Below, one piece after another: positions 33,165-44,307 of a DNA stretch of 64,000 bases. The DNA comes from Filobasidium wieringae. Its lineage: Eukaryota > Basidiomycota > Tremellomycetes > Filobasidiales > Filobasidiaceae. The stretch's first letter is position 1. Every line of letters starts with the position of its first letter. The stretch spans positions 496,001 to 560,000 of the forward strand of contig BCIV01000013.1 of NCBI GenBank assembly GCA_001600055.1. The letters are read 5' to 3'. A program made the position numbers and the translations under genes. The notes beneath the pieces were generated by a model, which ran no database searches, was not told the DNA's origin, and was given only the letters and a program-made list of their open reading frames with translations.

Positions 33165-35431
33165 TCATATCAATAATCCTTTGATCTAGATGCCACAGGG
33201 GATGTGTTAGCGTTCCGTGTTCCGTCAAAAGCACGGGTAAGGACTCACTCTGATTTGATCGTTATTTCTCTGTCGCTGCAGCTCGTCTTCGGCTTGAGCC
33301 CTCCAATCCTTCTCGGTAAACTCCTTGTGTCTGGCAATGTTGGCTTCCGTGGACATCCATTCGGCTGTTCATACGAGGAATCAGTTGGAGCGTTCGTCAG
33401 GCGGTATGAGAACGCGAAGGGACTTACGCGTAAAGGAAGGGATAGGGGTATTGTGAGCGGTCACTAGGGCATCGCGGAGTCCTTCAAGATCGCCTTTGAA
33501 CTAGACGATGGAAAGACGGGGGTATCAGCCGATGATCCAGTGCCATATCTTTCGAGTTGGGTAGATACTTACCACGTTGTATACATAGGGAGGGTCGAGC
33601 ATTTTCAACGCGTCGTGTTGAGTTTTCCAACTGCGATGACCGATAAGAAGGCGATCAGTGTGATATCGCTTTGCGAGATTGACTTGCGAGCTGAGAACTT
33701 ACTAATGACGGTCTTCCGGATCCTTCTTGTTCCACCAGACAACAGGGTTGATGAATGGTGTTCCCCTTACCAACGCATCGTAAGGACTAGGACTGAGTGT
33801 TGGACGTCCGCAACCCATCTACCAGGCATGTAAAATCAGTACATGGACGATATCGAAGACGACGCAACAGTGCCCAGGACTAACCAAAACCCCGGTAGCC
33901 TGCATCATCTCGTAAAACCCTTCCTTCGTGAACCTCCCCTTGTTCTCGATCCCCTTGTCCCTCAACCCACCCGGTTCCGCTCCGGCACCGGCGACAAAGC
34001 TCAATCCCGTCTCTTCGCTCAGAGTCTCGAAAGTCGTATCGTTATCCCAGAAAGCGAACCATTTCTCGTCAAAGTAGTCTGGAACTTTGGCCAGGACGAA
34101 GATGGGAGCGTCCGGGTCTTTGGCGGGAGGATCAGGTGGAGCGTAAGCTTGAACGCTGTATCCGAGGAAAAAGTTGTTGTGGTTTGGATCACGGTCGTTC
34201 CAGATCAGGTCTTCTGGGACCATGGTGAAAGGTTTCCCCAACTGGATCGCAAGGTGGTAGGTGAGTGGGGATTCGCGACGATCGTATATGTTTGAGGGGA
34301 CTTACGGGATGACCATCTCCACCCCAGAAAGACCAGATGAACATCTTCCAAACTGGGATCCCCATTTCGAACCCATCCCTCTTGATACACCCCGATTGCT
34401 CAAGACTATTGCCCAGCTGACCATTCCCCAGCGAGAGTTTCTGCCAACCATAAACCCCTCGTTCCCCGACCTCGACCCGGACGAAATCGTGCGCCCGTTT
34501 CACTTCCTCCTCCGTCAATCGCCTGGGGACTCCGTATTGAAGGCAATCGTTCAATTCGCCCTGTTCGACAAAGACCCAGTGGACGAGGTTGGGGATATGT
34601 TGGTAGATCAAGAGAGTCTCGAGGGCATCATAGGTGTATAGGATGGGATGCCCTAGAGCTGTGAAAGCATCTATCGAGCTCCTGGCCCTGTGATCCGCAA
34701 GAAAAAGGAAAAGAAAAAGACGAAAACGAAATCAGCTCTTGTCTTGGGCACGAAAAAGAGCAGAAGAAGACTAACCAAATATTCTCCCCGCTAGTATGTC
34801 CACTGAAAAACTTGCCCCACCTGCCCGTCCCTGCTAATACCACTTTCAATTGGTTCGAACCGCATGATCGGGATTGGAGGCATTCTCTGATTGATTTGAG
34901 GGTTACTAGAGTTTGGGCTCTGACTTCGCGTTCGGTTTGGTTGCTATCGAGATGGAAGGGAAGAGATCAGGAATCCGCTTTTCTATGTGAACGAGAGAAA
35001 GGGTGAACTCACGCTGGCCACTGAACGGGTAGTTTCTCTAATAACGAATCTAAACTCTCGACGAGCATCTTCCGATCCTCCTCCCCCTTCTCTCCTTGCT
35101 CCTGTTCGTATTCCTCCTCGAGCAGCTGTTCCTGAACTTCATCATGATACCCCAACCCACTCCCCAATTGACTCCAAGAAGCTCCGATCGAATCCCACAT
35201 CCCAGCTCCTTTACTCCCTACGAACTCCTTGAGCCCTTCTAACCGGGATGATTCTCCTGCATTGAATCCCTCGGAGTCCTGTTCGTAAGGACCCGTCGAT
35301 AAGCCCCCCTCGAATTGAGAGTTGGGGAGGGGGGAGACGGTCCATGAGTGGAAGAGATGGATGAGGAGGAGGATGAAGAAGCTCAAGAGGATGTATGAGG
35401 TTCGTTTGAAGTTGGGAAGGATTAGCGACAT
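33165..35431 (-). CDS. Type II membrane glycosyltransferase, GT18 (MGAT5-like) domain
   Basis: Nine exons on the minus strand: 35013-35431, 34776-34943, 34306-34687, 33885-34241, 33703-33818, 33573-33630, 33428-33500, 33249-33364, 33165-33185; 569 residues. A short cytoplasmic tail, a signal anchor at about 11-30 (TSYILLSFFILLLIHLFHSW) and a Glu-rich stem lead to a lumenal catalytic domain. The C-terminal half has the look of glycosyltransferase family 18: FVAGAGAEPGG, MGCGRPTLSPSPYDAL, RGTPFINPVVWWNKKDPEDR, PPYVYNVFKGDLEGLRDAL. GT18 enzymes add beta-1,6-GlcNAc to N-glycan mannose in animals; the fungal substrate is unclear. Golgi location is inferred from topology. The gene ends convergently near the disrupted region to its left. 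Confidence 0.83.
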
Positions 35432-36563
35432 TGGTGATGGGGAATGTCGCTTTGTGTATTCAAGGGAGAGAGAGGAAGGGCAGACGGGAATGAGGATGAG
35501 AATGGGAACGAGAACGGGTGGGTGGCAGTGGGTGGTCGTCCTCCGTCGAGCGTAGTGATAGTTGTCTCTGTTTGTTGTGGTCCGGATTTCAAGTGGTTGT
35601 TGAGGAGAGCGAGTGGGAATGGGAATGGAATTTGAAGGATATCAGGGTGAGATTTTTAAAGAAGAGGTTGGTTCCAAGGGTATGAAGAATGATCGAGAGT
35701 CCCCCACTGTCATCCTCCGTTCCCAACTTGCCTCCATGTCCTCGTTCGGTCGAGAAACCGTCCAGCAGGCGGGAAGATGATATTGGTTCCGAGGTCGAGG
35801 ACGATCGTCATGCATGGCGGCCATGGTGGGGAGGAGAGGGTTTTTCGTAACGCCCTCCGGAGCCAGAGCCTGAGCTTGGAGCGGTGAGCTTCTGAGCCTG
35901 TGCGAGGAGGAAAAATGGGAAGCGATAGAAACGTTGGGTCTTTCGATTATTTTCGGAATCGAATAGCGTTCTCCTCCATCTCGCGCTGTTTGAGAGACTC
36001 GTTTGCACCTCCCCCAAACGTTCTAAACGTTCTAGACGAACGGAAAGACGCCAGTCGCGCGAGGATCGTTCTCATATCTCGGAAGAAAGCACGGGAGCTA
36101 GTGCGTCCCGTGGGATGTATTTCCATTCCTTGGGCGGGCAGGCGAGACGAGCTCGGGGGATAAATGGGCGGTGGTGAGGGAATGGAATGTGTGAGAGTGG
36201 GAACGAAGACGGTTGTGAACTATTTCTATTCCTCCGTGGCTGCGCACGTCACCAGCGCCGGGCGACGACGGTGGCGTGTGAGCGTGAGCATGAGCCGTCC
36301 AAGCGAGAGACCGAAGGTTTGACCACGGATAGTTAATTACCGGGATTAGGTAAGCAAGCTGGGTTGATAATGGGTATGCGTTACACCGTATCGAGTACGC
36401 GTTATCCCAACCGATTGGTGCTTGCGTCATGATCTGAGCTTGGACTTGTCGTGTGTCACACTTCCATAACACACACAATCAGCGATCTCATCTTGTTGGA
36501 TCATTCAAACACTCTCAACACTTCGACAACACCAACTCTCAATTCTCTCTGCCACCTTTCATC
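35432..36563. promoter_or_regulatory. Divergent promoter region GT18 / ULA1
   Basis: A 1.1-kb region between divergent starts. No convincing gene; small minus-strand frames at 35808-36017 and 36098-36478 lack features. A repeated cgttctaaacgttctagacg motif occurs at 36018-36040. Confidence 0.5.
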
Positions 36564-39165
36564 ATGCAAGAATCAATCTCTCTCACAGAAGCTACAACCT
36601 CCATGACCCCGATCCCCAGGTCAGTCTTACCTCCTCTTCCCTTCCCATCTCTCACTGACCCGACTGAACGACCTCCACACTACAGCCATCGCCCAGACGC
36701 AAAAACACGTCGTTACGACCGCCAACTACGCCTCTGGGCGACCTCCGGTCAATCCTCTCTAGAATCCAGTAAAGTCCTCCTGATCGGATCAGACCATGCG
36801 GGCTGTCAAGCGTTGAAGAACCTGATCTTACCGGGGATAAACGGGTTCGACGTGATGAGCGATAAAGAGGTCGCGGTGAGGGATATCGCTGGGAATTTCT
36901 TTTTGGAGCCGGAGAGTCTGGGGTCGGGTTGGGCGGGGGAGGTCGTTAGGTTCGTCGGTTGGTTGTTTTGGTTGGATTGCGGTTTTCGCTGGTTTATTGA
37001 TTGATTGATTGTCCGTCTTGTCCGTATTCGCTCTTCTCTTTCTTCGCGCTCTTCTATCCCTTTCCTATCTTCTCCCTCTCCTACCTCTCTCCCCGATTTT
37101 ACCCCACTTTTCCTCTCCTACCACACTGCACTCTTCCACACAACTCAACAGACTCCTAACCGAACTAAACCCTTCAGTCACAGGCACACCCCTCGCCCTC
37201 TCCCCCCTCACAACCCTCAACTCGAACCCAGAGTCATTCCTCGTTTATTCCTTGATCATATGCACCAACGTCGATCCAACTTTCGAGCGAACGTTATCAC
37301 AGCTCTTATGGGAACGTGAGTCCGGCCCTTTTGTCTTTCCTCAAGCTGGGGATGGAGAGGGAATGATACGGAAAAAGGAGAACTGATGGTTTGAGACTTG
37401 ACAGGATCGGGGAAGGGAGAGAGGGATGTCCCGTTGATCAGTATCAGGACTAGCGGGTTTGTTGCGAGGATCAGGACGCAGTATCGGGAACATTGCGGTA
37501 CGATTTTTTCATTTTTCCTTCTTCTCCTATTTCCTCTCTTCTTTATTTCGTTCACATTCACGTAACTCACACGATCGATTTTTTTTATGATAGTGGTCGA
37601 TACTCATCCGGATCATCAGCATACTCTCCGATTAGACACCCCTTTCCCTGCACTACAGGAATACGCGGACGGGTTGGATCTGGAGAAGATGGATTCGATG
37701 GAACATAGTCATATCCCATTCGTCTTGTTATTGATCAGGTCCTTGAAGGCGTTTCGGGTGAGTCCCCCGTTGTTCTCTGCCAACGAGAGGTCGGTGCAGC
37801 GATTAAGGATTTTATGTTTTTCTTACGGGGTTGTGGTTCTGAATCGCGCGGTATTAGGCGGAGAACGATTCGGCCCGACCAGTCTACGCCGATCTGGACA
37901 AGTTCAAGGAGATCTTGTTGCGTGATCGGAGATCGGTCGAGGAGGAGAATTATGCCGAGGCGGAAGGACAGGCTTTTGCGGTCACTCAGATCAGCGAGGT
38001 ACGCCTGGTCGGGGGTTTTTCGAGAGGACGTCGTGGATGGGAGGAGTTGATGTGGTTTTTGTTTCGGCTTGGGGTAGGTACCGGATGGGATTAGGGGGTT
38101 GATGAGTGATGATGCTTGTCAGGGAGTTACGAAGGAGGTGAGTTATGCCTCGTGAGATGCATAGACTTTAAGGGAAGCGGTGAACTGATATCGCTGTTCC
38201 TGCCCCAGTCCAAAGATTTCTGGTTGTTACTCAAAGCTCTGGATAACTATACGTCCCACCCTTCCAATCCGACCGGCCTGTTACCCATCTCATCCAGTCT
38301 TCCCGATATGCATACCTCTACCGCTTCTTATATCGCCCTGCAGAAGCTTTACAAGGACAAGGCACGGGAAGATCTCGAGCTCTTCAGACGATGTTTACAG
38401 GACGTCTTGAAGGATGTGGGATTGGATGAGGAGGCGATCGGGGCGGAGGACGTGGAGGCGTTTGTGAAACATTGTCATACGCTGCTTTGTGAGAGGGGGA
38501 GCAGGTTGAAGGAGGAATTGGAAGAGGGGGATGTGGCTGGGGATTTCCGTCAGTCTAGAAGTCGTCTCCCAGGCAGGAAGTCGGGCTGATCGTTACCTTC
38601 CCCTTATGCTACGAACAGTGACTGAATCGTTTGATCAGACTCATGGGGTCGCGATCAATATCGCTTTCCATCTCGCAGAGGAACATCAGTTGAAGACCGG
38701 TCATTGGCCAGGAACGGTGGAGGACGAATATCACACGGTCAAGGCGCAGATGTTTGATCGAGCGAGACGGATCCTCGGGATGCCTACTTTGGGAGAAAAC
38801 GTCGATCGGGATGAGGATGGGAAGTTGATGGTCAAGCCGAGCAGGGAGGATGACGAGATGGAGGAGGAGACGGAGGAGGAGATGGATAGGCAGGAGGAAA
38901 CGAAGAAGGCAAAGATCTTGCAGGATAGTATAGATGAAGTGTAAGTCCCGGTTCCCGGTCGATCGCGGCAGAGCTGGGCGGATGGCTGATGATGCACGAT
39001 CGCAGGTGTCGAGGCGGGATGAGCGTGTTACCTACCACCGCGGCGCTTGTAGGAGGATTGGTCGCTCAAGAAGGTATCAAGCTGATAACGAATCAGTACG
39101 GGCCATTGAATGGGACTTGTGTCGTTGATTTGGTCAAGGGAGGAATGACCAGGTATAAAGTGTAA
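36564..39165 (+). CDS. ULA1: NEDD8-activating enzyme E1 regulatory subunit (Ula1/APP-BP1)
   Basis: Partner of Uba3 in activating the ubiquitin-like modifier Nedd8/Rub1 for cullin neddylation. Ten exons: 36564-36619, 36686-36949, 37152-37315, 37405-37497, 37594-37757, 37858-37998, 38078-38137, 38209-38548, 38619-38940, 39006-39165; 587 residues. The N-terminal inactive adenylation half shows RRYDRQLRLWATSGQ, LPGINGFDVMSDKEV and DIAGNFFLE, followed by VVDTHPDHQHTLRLD and HSHIPFVLLLI as in APP-BP1. The middle helical part includes DFWLLLKALDNY and LPDMHTSTASYIALQKLYKD, and the C-terminus CRGGMSVLPTTAALVGGLVA with an EGIK motif. The catalytic Cys of true E1 enzymes is absent, as expected. A strongly acidic insert (EMEEETEEEMDRQEE) precedes the last exon. 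Confidence 0.93.
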
Positions 39166-39296
39166 ATTCAAACGTTTCGAAGGATGGCAAGCATGATCCC
39201 GACCTCTCCGAGAACCACGCAAGCTCGCCATTTTAGGAGCAAGGGGAACAATTGCGTTGTAATGTCGTCGCAACAATCTCTTCATCTGGTTTGCGT

Positions 39297-40615
39297 TCAT
39301 TGTTTCTGTACAATCTTGTTGACAAGAGACCCGACCCCATGGGAAACCTCGACCCTGAATTCATCGCCATCCTGTAAAGTCCGCCTAGGCTCAGCAGTCC
39401 ATCCTACTCCAGCAGGAGTTCTAAGTCGGTGAAGAAGAAAGGTCAGATATCGGCTTGTCAGGTGATTCAATCGACTTGGGCGTACCCGGTCAGGATTAGA
39501 GTGCCGGGAAGGAGCGTCGTATCTTGCGACAAGAACGATACGATCTTGGGGATGGAGAAGATCAAGTCGCTATTCCCTCGATCCCGTCAGTCACTGCATA
39601 AACAAGACAGCATAACGGAAAGGGAAACGTACTCTAGGTTGCTTTCCTGTACGACTTTTCCGTTGAGGATACCCCTAATCTTTAGTCCTCCCAAATTCGT
39701 CGCCACCGATGAGTGGGGAATAACGGCAGGTCCAACAGGGCAGGCTGTATCGAACGATTTAGAAAACGACCATTGAGATTGAGCGAATTGCTGAACTCGA
39801 GAGGAGATATCATTTGCTGCTGTATATCTGATAGGGTCGGGAGGCAAGGACGATCAGACGACTTGAACGACTGACAATACAAAGGTCGTCACTCACCCCA
39901 GGATGTAATCTCCTGCCTCTTCCTCCGTGACGTCTTTACATTCTTTCCCTATGATGATAGCCTGTGCGATGGTTCAGGTTGTCAGGTCGAAGGACAGCTA
40001 CTGAGGCTTCGAATTTGGATGGAAACTGACCAGTTCAGATTCATAGTCCGCCGCATTATCCTTCGCGAAGGCTTTAGGCAAGACGACCTTGTCCGGGAAA
40101 GGTCCGGTCATCGCTGTTTGCGGTTTCCTGGTAGAATAAGGGGGCTTTAGCGATCCAAGGCTGTCACATGGGGATGTTTACTTACATGAACAACGTTGGG
40201 ACTGTAGGAATCTCCATGTTGACTTCTTTAGCGTGGTGTGCGTACTAGCGAGAAGAATTTGATCTCAGTTGGCCTATTTTCATGAAAACACGCACGCAGA
40301 ACATACGTTTATCCCTATGCATCGGATAGTTCCGACTTCTTCCGGTTTCAGTGGACACAGTAGCCGCTCAATCGTGACCATTTTACCTGTCTTCTCTCCA
40401 GGATTCAAGATGGATGATCCAGAAAAGAGCTCGACTTCGACCTTTTCACCTGAAACAGTAGCCTTGCCGACATCTTGTTCCTTGTTCACCGGTTCTCCTA
40501 TCAGGGATGGCTCGGTCGCCGTTCGAAATCGAATCAAACGGGAGAAGGTAGACATTTTGCGTGGGAATTGGGATGATTTGAGTGCTACCCTAGCTATTCT
40601 AGTAGCTGTGAACAT
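39297..40615 (-). CDS. Fumarylacetoacetate hydrolase (FAH) family protein, mitochondrial
   Basis: Seven exons on the minus strand: 40307-40615, 40186-40244, 40031-40127, 39897-39961, 39633-39827, 39486-39569, 39297-39420; 310 residues. The family cleaves acylpyruvates or decarboxylates oxaloacetate (FAHD1 type). The first ~30 residues ([20 protein letters not shown]) look like a mitochondrial presequence; an internal Met at residue 21 could start a cytosolic form. Core motifs: [23 protein letters not shown], the metal-binding [24 protein letters not shown], and the C-terminal GTLILTGTPAGVGW formed across an intron. All metal-ligand acids are present. It converges on ULA1 with only 131 bp between stop codons. 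Confidence 0.9.
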
Positions 40616-41538
40616 GATTGAATTGCTTGTTCGTCAGGTTTGGAGGAGAAGGCATATCGGGTCGGACGAGGTTTGGAGATGACGGAGATGACCGTGTTGA
40701 CACTTGGAATCATGCCGGCATATTTGATATCGCATAAAATACGAGTAGACCGAACATGGCCTGTTCTTTTCTCTTTCTCATGCTGTCTAGGTATTCGGCG
40801 ACGAAGTGACGCTGATGGTAGGTTGTAAAACTTGGGGAAGATATCATCGACGCAGACCAGTCACAAATGAGTTCACGTTTCTGTACATTGCGTTGCACAA
40901 AGGCAATGTTATTGACGATCCGGCTGTAATCGCTTGAAGGGCTGGTTCACCTAGACCACCGCTCCATCCTGTCAGCCAATGATCATAGACATTCTAGTAC
41001 ATGTGTGCACTGGCTGAAGCAGCACATGTCGCTCCCATCCATCCCTGATCTGCACCCTTTTCGATGCGCCCATTCCGGTTATAAGGCGCGTGTTTCAGGT
41101 CCCGCGACGCGCGCAGCGAGCATTTCCCTCCTGGTCATCTGACCGACCACCATAATACAGCGCTCCTCTTATTTCCCGCCTCTTTTCGCTCGTCTTCCCC
41201 CGCTCCACGGAATTCAGAACTATACGAGGCCATGCCGTACCTTCCGCCTCTCGACCACATGTTTGGGCAAACCCCGCCGGTGCCCCACCTGTCAACAACC
41301 GAGTTCTTTTGTCGGTTATTCATAGATTCGAGTTGAAACGTGATACCCGGTCGAATACATATACCACTCGATCGTCTTTCCGGTTCCTCCATACCCGGTT
41401 GGAAGTGGGATCCTCCATCACCGTGCCCTTCCCCGTGTCCGTCTCATCTCTAAGCGAACGTCCCGACCAAGCCCCACTTGCTCCGCACTCATATCCATAC
41501 CCCACAAGAACCCCACAAGACCTCCGTACCGATCCACC
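40616..41538. other. Intergenic, divergent promoters of the FAH gene and the four-TM gene
   Basis: A 923-bp gap between divergent starts. No gene seen on either strand; several short frames (for example 41095-41392 on the minus strand) lack features. Confidence 0.5.
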
Positions 41539-42573
41539 ATGCTCGCTCAAACTGCCGATCCCCACGCTTACTTGAAATGGCCGAGGTTGATCATGTTCAA
41601 CATCAACGGAGCGGTTTCTATTGCCGCTACGGCTGTTTCAGCTCGATGTGAGTTGCGCTCAGTCAGATTGAGTACGTTCGAAGCGATACTGATCAACGGT
41701 GAAATGGATAGCTTTCGTCGTTCTGAATCATGACAAGGCTACCTTGGTCAGTACATGTGGACAGATATATACCCCGCACAAGAGATAATGACTGTCCATC
41801 GTGATCTTCTCAACAGGCCGCGACGATTCCTGGCGCTCAATTGCATACCGTCAATGTCGTAGCGATCACTGCGACTATGTGCGCTGTAGCCGGTCTCGGA
41901 TCGCTTTACACTGTAAGTATACCATCTGATCTCTCTCGACTGGACAGATTCGCCGGAACTGAGCCAGTACCCCTCGATCTAGGCTGCTCTTTCCACAGCC
42001 ATCACGCTGAAATGGCATAGGGTTGAAACCTTGAAGACTATTAGGGTGAAGGAGGCGATCATGGCTACCTTGCTCATTGTTCTCCTCGCTTCCGCTATCG
42101 TGTAAGTTTCATCTTCACGCTGTTCGAGACCTCGATCTTGACGGTCCGAGTTGTCGCAATAGGGGAACCATCATCATCGTCCCAAAAAGCGCTGGAGTAT
42201 CGGGTCCCTACCCGTCTTCGGTCATCAAGACGATCATCGAATCGACCGGCAAATCCCTGGCTTACAAAAAGTCGTTGGCTTTCCCAACTCGTGAGTCATC
42301 TTTCCTACTAGATGTTACGCGCAGTACTGATATTGAGCGTTGAGTGACAAAGTGATTCTCGTCTGGATCTGTTTCGGAACCACCACGATATGTTTCATCC
42401 TCGCTGCGCTGGCCGCGAGACACATTCGTAAATACGGACCAGAAAACACTACCGTCGGACATGCCGTTTCCGGTCACCACCAGTATGGTGATAGTAACGA
42501 TCAGGTCGGAAGGGTCGCTACGAGGGAAGAAAAGTCGGAGAAGGCGCATACTAGGCATGTGGAGCATGCTTGA
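41539..42573 (+). CDS. Four-TM membrane protein (MARVEL-like topology), unknown function
   Basis: Six exons: 41539-41647, 41712-41746, 41817-41912, 41983-42101, 42163-42290, 42353-42573; 235 residues. Four hydrophobic segments are visible: about 17-40 (LIMFNINGAVSIAATAVSAS), 61-85 (VVAITATMCAVAGLGSLYTA), 107-128 (AIMATLLIVLLASAIVGTII) and 165-186 (ILVWICFGTTTICFILAALA). The arrangement (short N-terminal tail, two close TM pairs, charged C-terminal tail with HIRKYGPEN and a His/Lys/Glu-rich end) resembles fungal MARVEL/Sur7-like proteins, but no diagnostic motif is present. It is probably in the plasma membrane; role unknown. Confidence 0.75.
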
Positions 42574-42972
42574 GCATCAGGCGGGAAACAGCGCGCGGAA
42601 AGTGATTCATGGCATAGGGTTTCGTGTATGACGGTTTCGTAGATACGACGTTTAGGCATTCGATTTGGGCTTGTAGGGAATTTACACTGTACCAAGACAA
42701 TCAAAGAGGAATTTGTAATCTTTTCGCAGTTGGGTAGTGGATGGAGGCCGCAGGTTATGCAATGATGATGCGATGATGATGATTCAGCACGGCTCCCGGT
42801 TGTTTACGATGTGATTGACCTCGGACTGTTCGCTGTTCGACCACCTGATTCATCAGCAGTTGTCGTCACCTCCACCTTTCAATAATTCATATATAATCAC
42901 CAGCAACATCGCCTTCACCTCTCAGCCACGTACTGAACACTACTGTAGATATCTCCACTAGACACCTACAAC
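42574..42972. promoter_or_regulatory. Promoter of the medium-chain reductase gene
   Basis: A 399-bp gap containing the 3' end of the four-TM gene and the promoter of the reductase gene, with a TATA box at 42890-42896 and a CT-rich leader. Confidence 0.5.
42890..42896 (+). promoter_or_regulatory. TATA box, medium-chain reductase gene
   Basis: TATATAA, 77 bp upstream of the ATG at 42973. The FNT transporter gene has a TATA box at the same distance from its start. Confidence 0.5.
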
Positions 42973-44114
42973 ATGTCCGACACTATGAAATCAGTGACCG
43001 CTTTCGGAAAGAAGGGCAGCCCAATCCAGACCAAAATCGAGACAATTCCGATCCCGTAAGACCTAGATCTCAAGGTCGGACGGGGAATCACCGTATTAAG
43101 CTCTCTTGTTTCATGATGTAGCAAACCAAAAGACAACGAGGTATTGATCAAAGTCGAGGTTTCTGGTACCAACCCCAAAGACTGGAAGAGTCAGTATGCA
43201 GCGTCGCGCACACGCAGTTCTCTCACTGATTCATCACCTTGATTCCAGTTCCTCTCTGGTACGACAAGGCACATAATTCTGGAGATGATGTTGGAGGATA
43301 CGTTCATTCGGTCGGCTCCAAGGTCACCGAATTCAAGTCTGGTGATCGAGTTGCGGCTTTCCACGTGATGATGTCCCCTCATGGATCGTTTGCGGAATAC
43401 GCCATCGTGCCCGAACACACGGTGTTCCACATCGGTCAGGAAACCTCTTTCGAGGAAGCCGCGACGGTACCACTGGCAGGTATGACTGCTGCTATCGGTC
43501 TTTTCATCCGTCTAGGACTACCTACCCCTTTGAACCCTGCAAAGGACGAGATCCCGTTGCTCGTCTATGGAGGGTCCAGCGCCGTCGGAGCGTTCGCCAT
43601 CAAGTTGGCCAAATTAGCCAACATCCACCCTATCATCACAGTCGCTGGATCCGGTTCTGATCTTGCTAAATCAGTGGGAGCAGACGAGGTTGTTGACTAC
43701 CGCAAGAACTCGGTGGTAGAAGATGTCAAGAAGGCTTTGAACGGGAAAAAGCTGATCTACGCCTATGATGCGATCAGCGAAGACGATTCATTAAAGAACG
43801 TGTTCTCCTTGCTCGATCAGGGCGGAAAAATGACGACCGTTCTACCCACGGAAATAGAGGTTCCCTCCCATATAACCCTTGATCGAACCTACGTCGGTAC
43901 TTCTCACGACGGCCCCGCTTCCGAGCAGGACTTTGCTTCGGCATACTTTAGATTATTCGGTCGATGGATGAAGGAGAAGAGGTTCGAAGGTCATCCTTAC
44001 GAAGTCGTTCCTGGTGGATTGGAAGGTGTTGAAGAGGGATTGAGGCGATTGCAGGATGGCAAAGTCTCCGCTAAGAAGTTGGTGTACAAGATCGCTGATA
44101 CCCCTGGATTGTAA
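42973..44114 (+). CDS. Medium-chain dehydrogenase/reductase, quinone/enoyl reductase-like
   Basis: Three exons: 42973-43055, 43122-43189, 43249-44114; 338 residues. NAD(P)H-dependent reductase of the zinc-independent MDR group. N-terminal GroES-like fold: VLIKVEVSGTNPKDWK, then SGDDVGGYVHSVGSKVTEFK and GDRVAAFHVM. The Rossmann part has LVYGGSSAVGAFAIKLAKLA (AxxGxxG-type NADP loop), GADEVVDYRK and YDAISEDDSLKN. Zinc-ligand cysteines of classical alcohol dehydrogenases are missing. It is similar in layout to fungal trans-enoyl reductases and ToxD-like oxidoreductases, but there is no polyketide cluster nearby, so a detoxification or general reductase role is more likely. Substrate unknown. Confidence 0.87.
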
Positions 44115-44307
44115 AGCAAAGCACGAGCACGAAACAATGATGAAAAAAGATGACAAGATCGCGTTTGATCGTCTTTCGTCGCCCAAGTCTAGAATCTGCA
44201 TACAATCATCTACAAGCACACATTATCGTAAAATTCAAAACACCTCGCACGCAGTCTAACTAGTGTAAACCTCGGTTTGCGCTTTTTCAAGGAAATCTTC
44301 AAGACTT

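Noticed and set aside
42973..44114. Polyketide or toxin-type cluster around the enoyl-reductase-like gene
   Set aside because: No synthase, P450 or regulator is nearby; the neighbours are a four-TM protein and an MFS-like protein.
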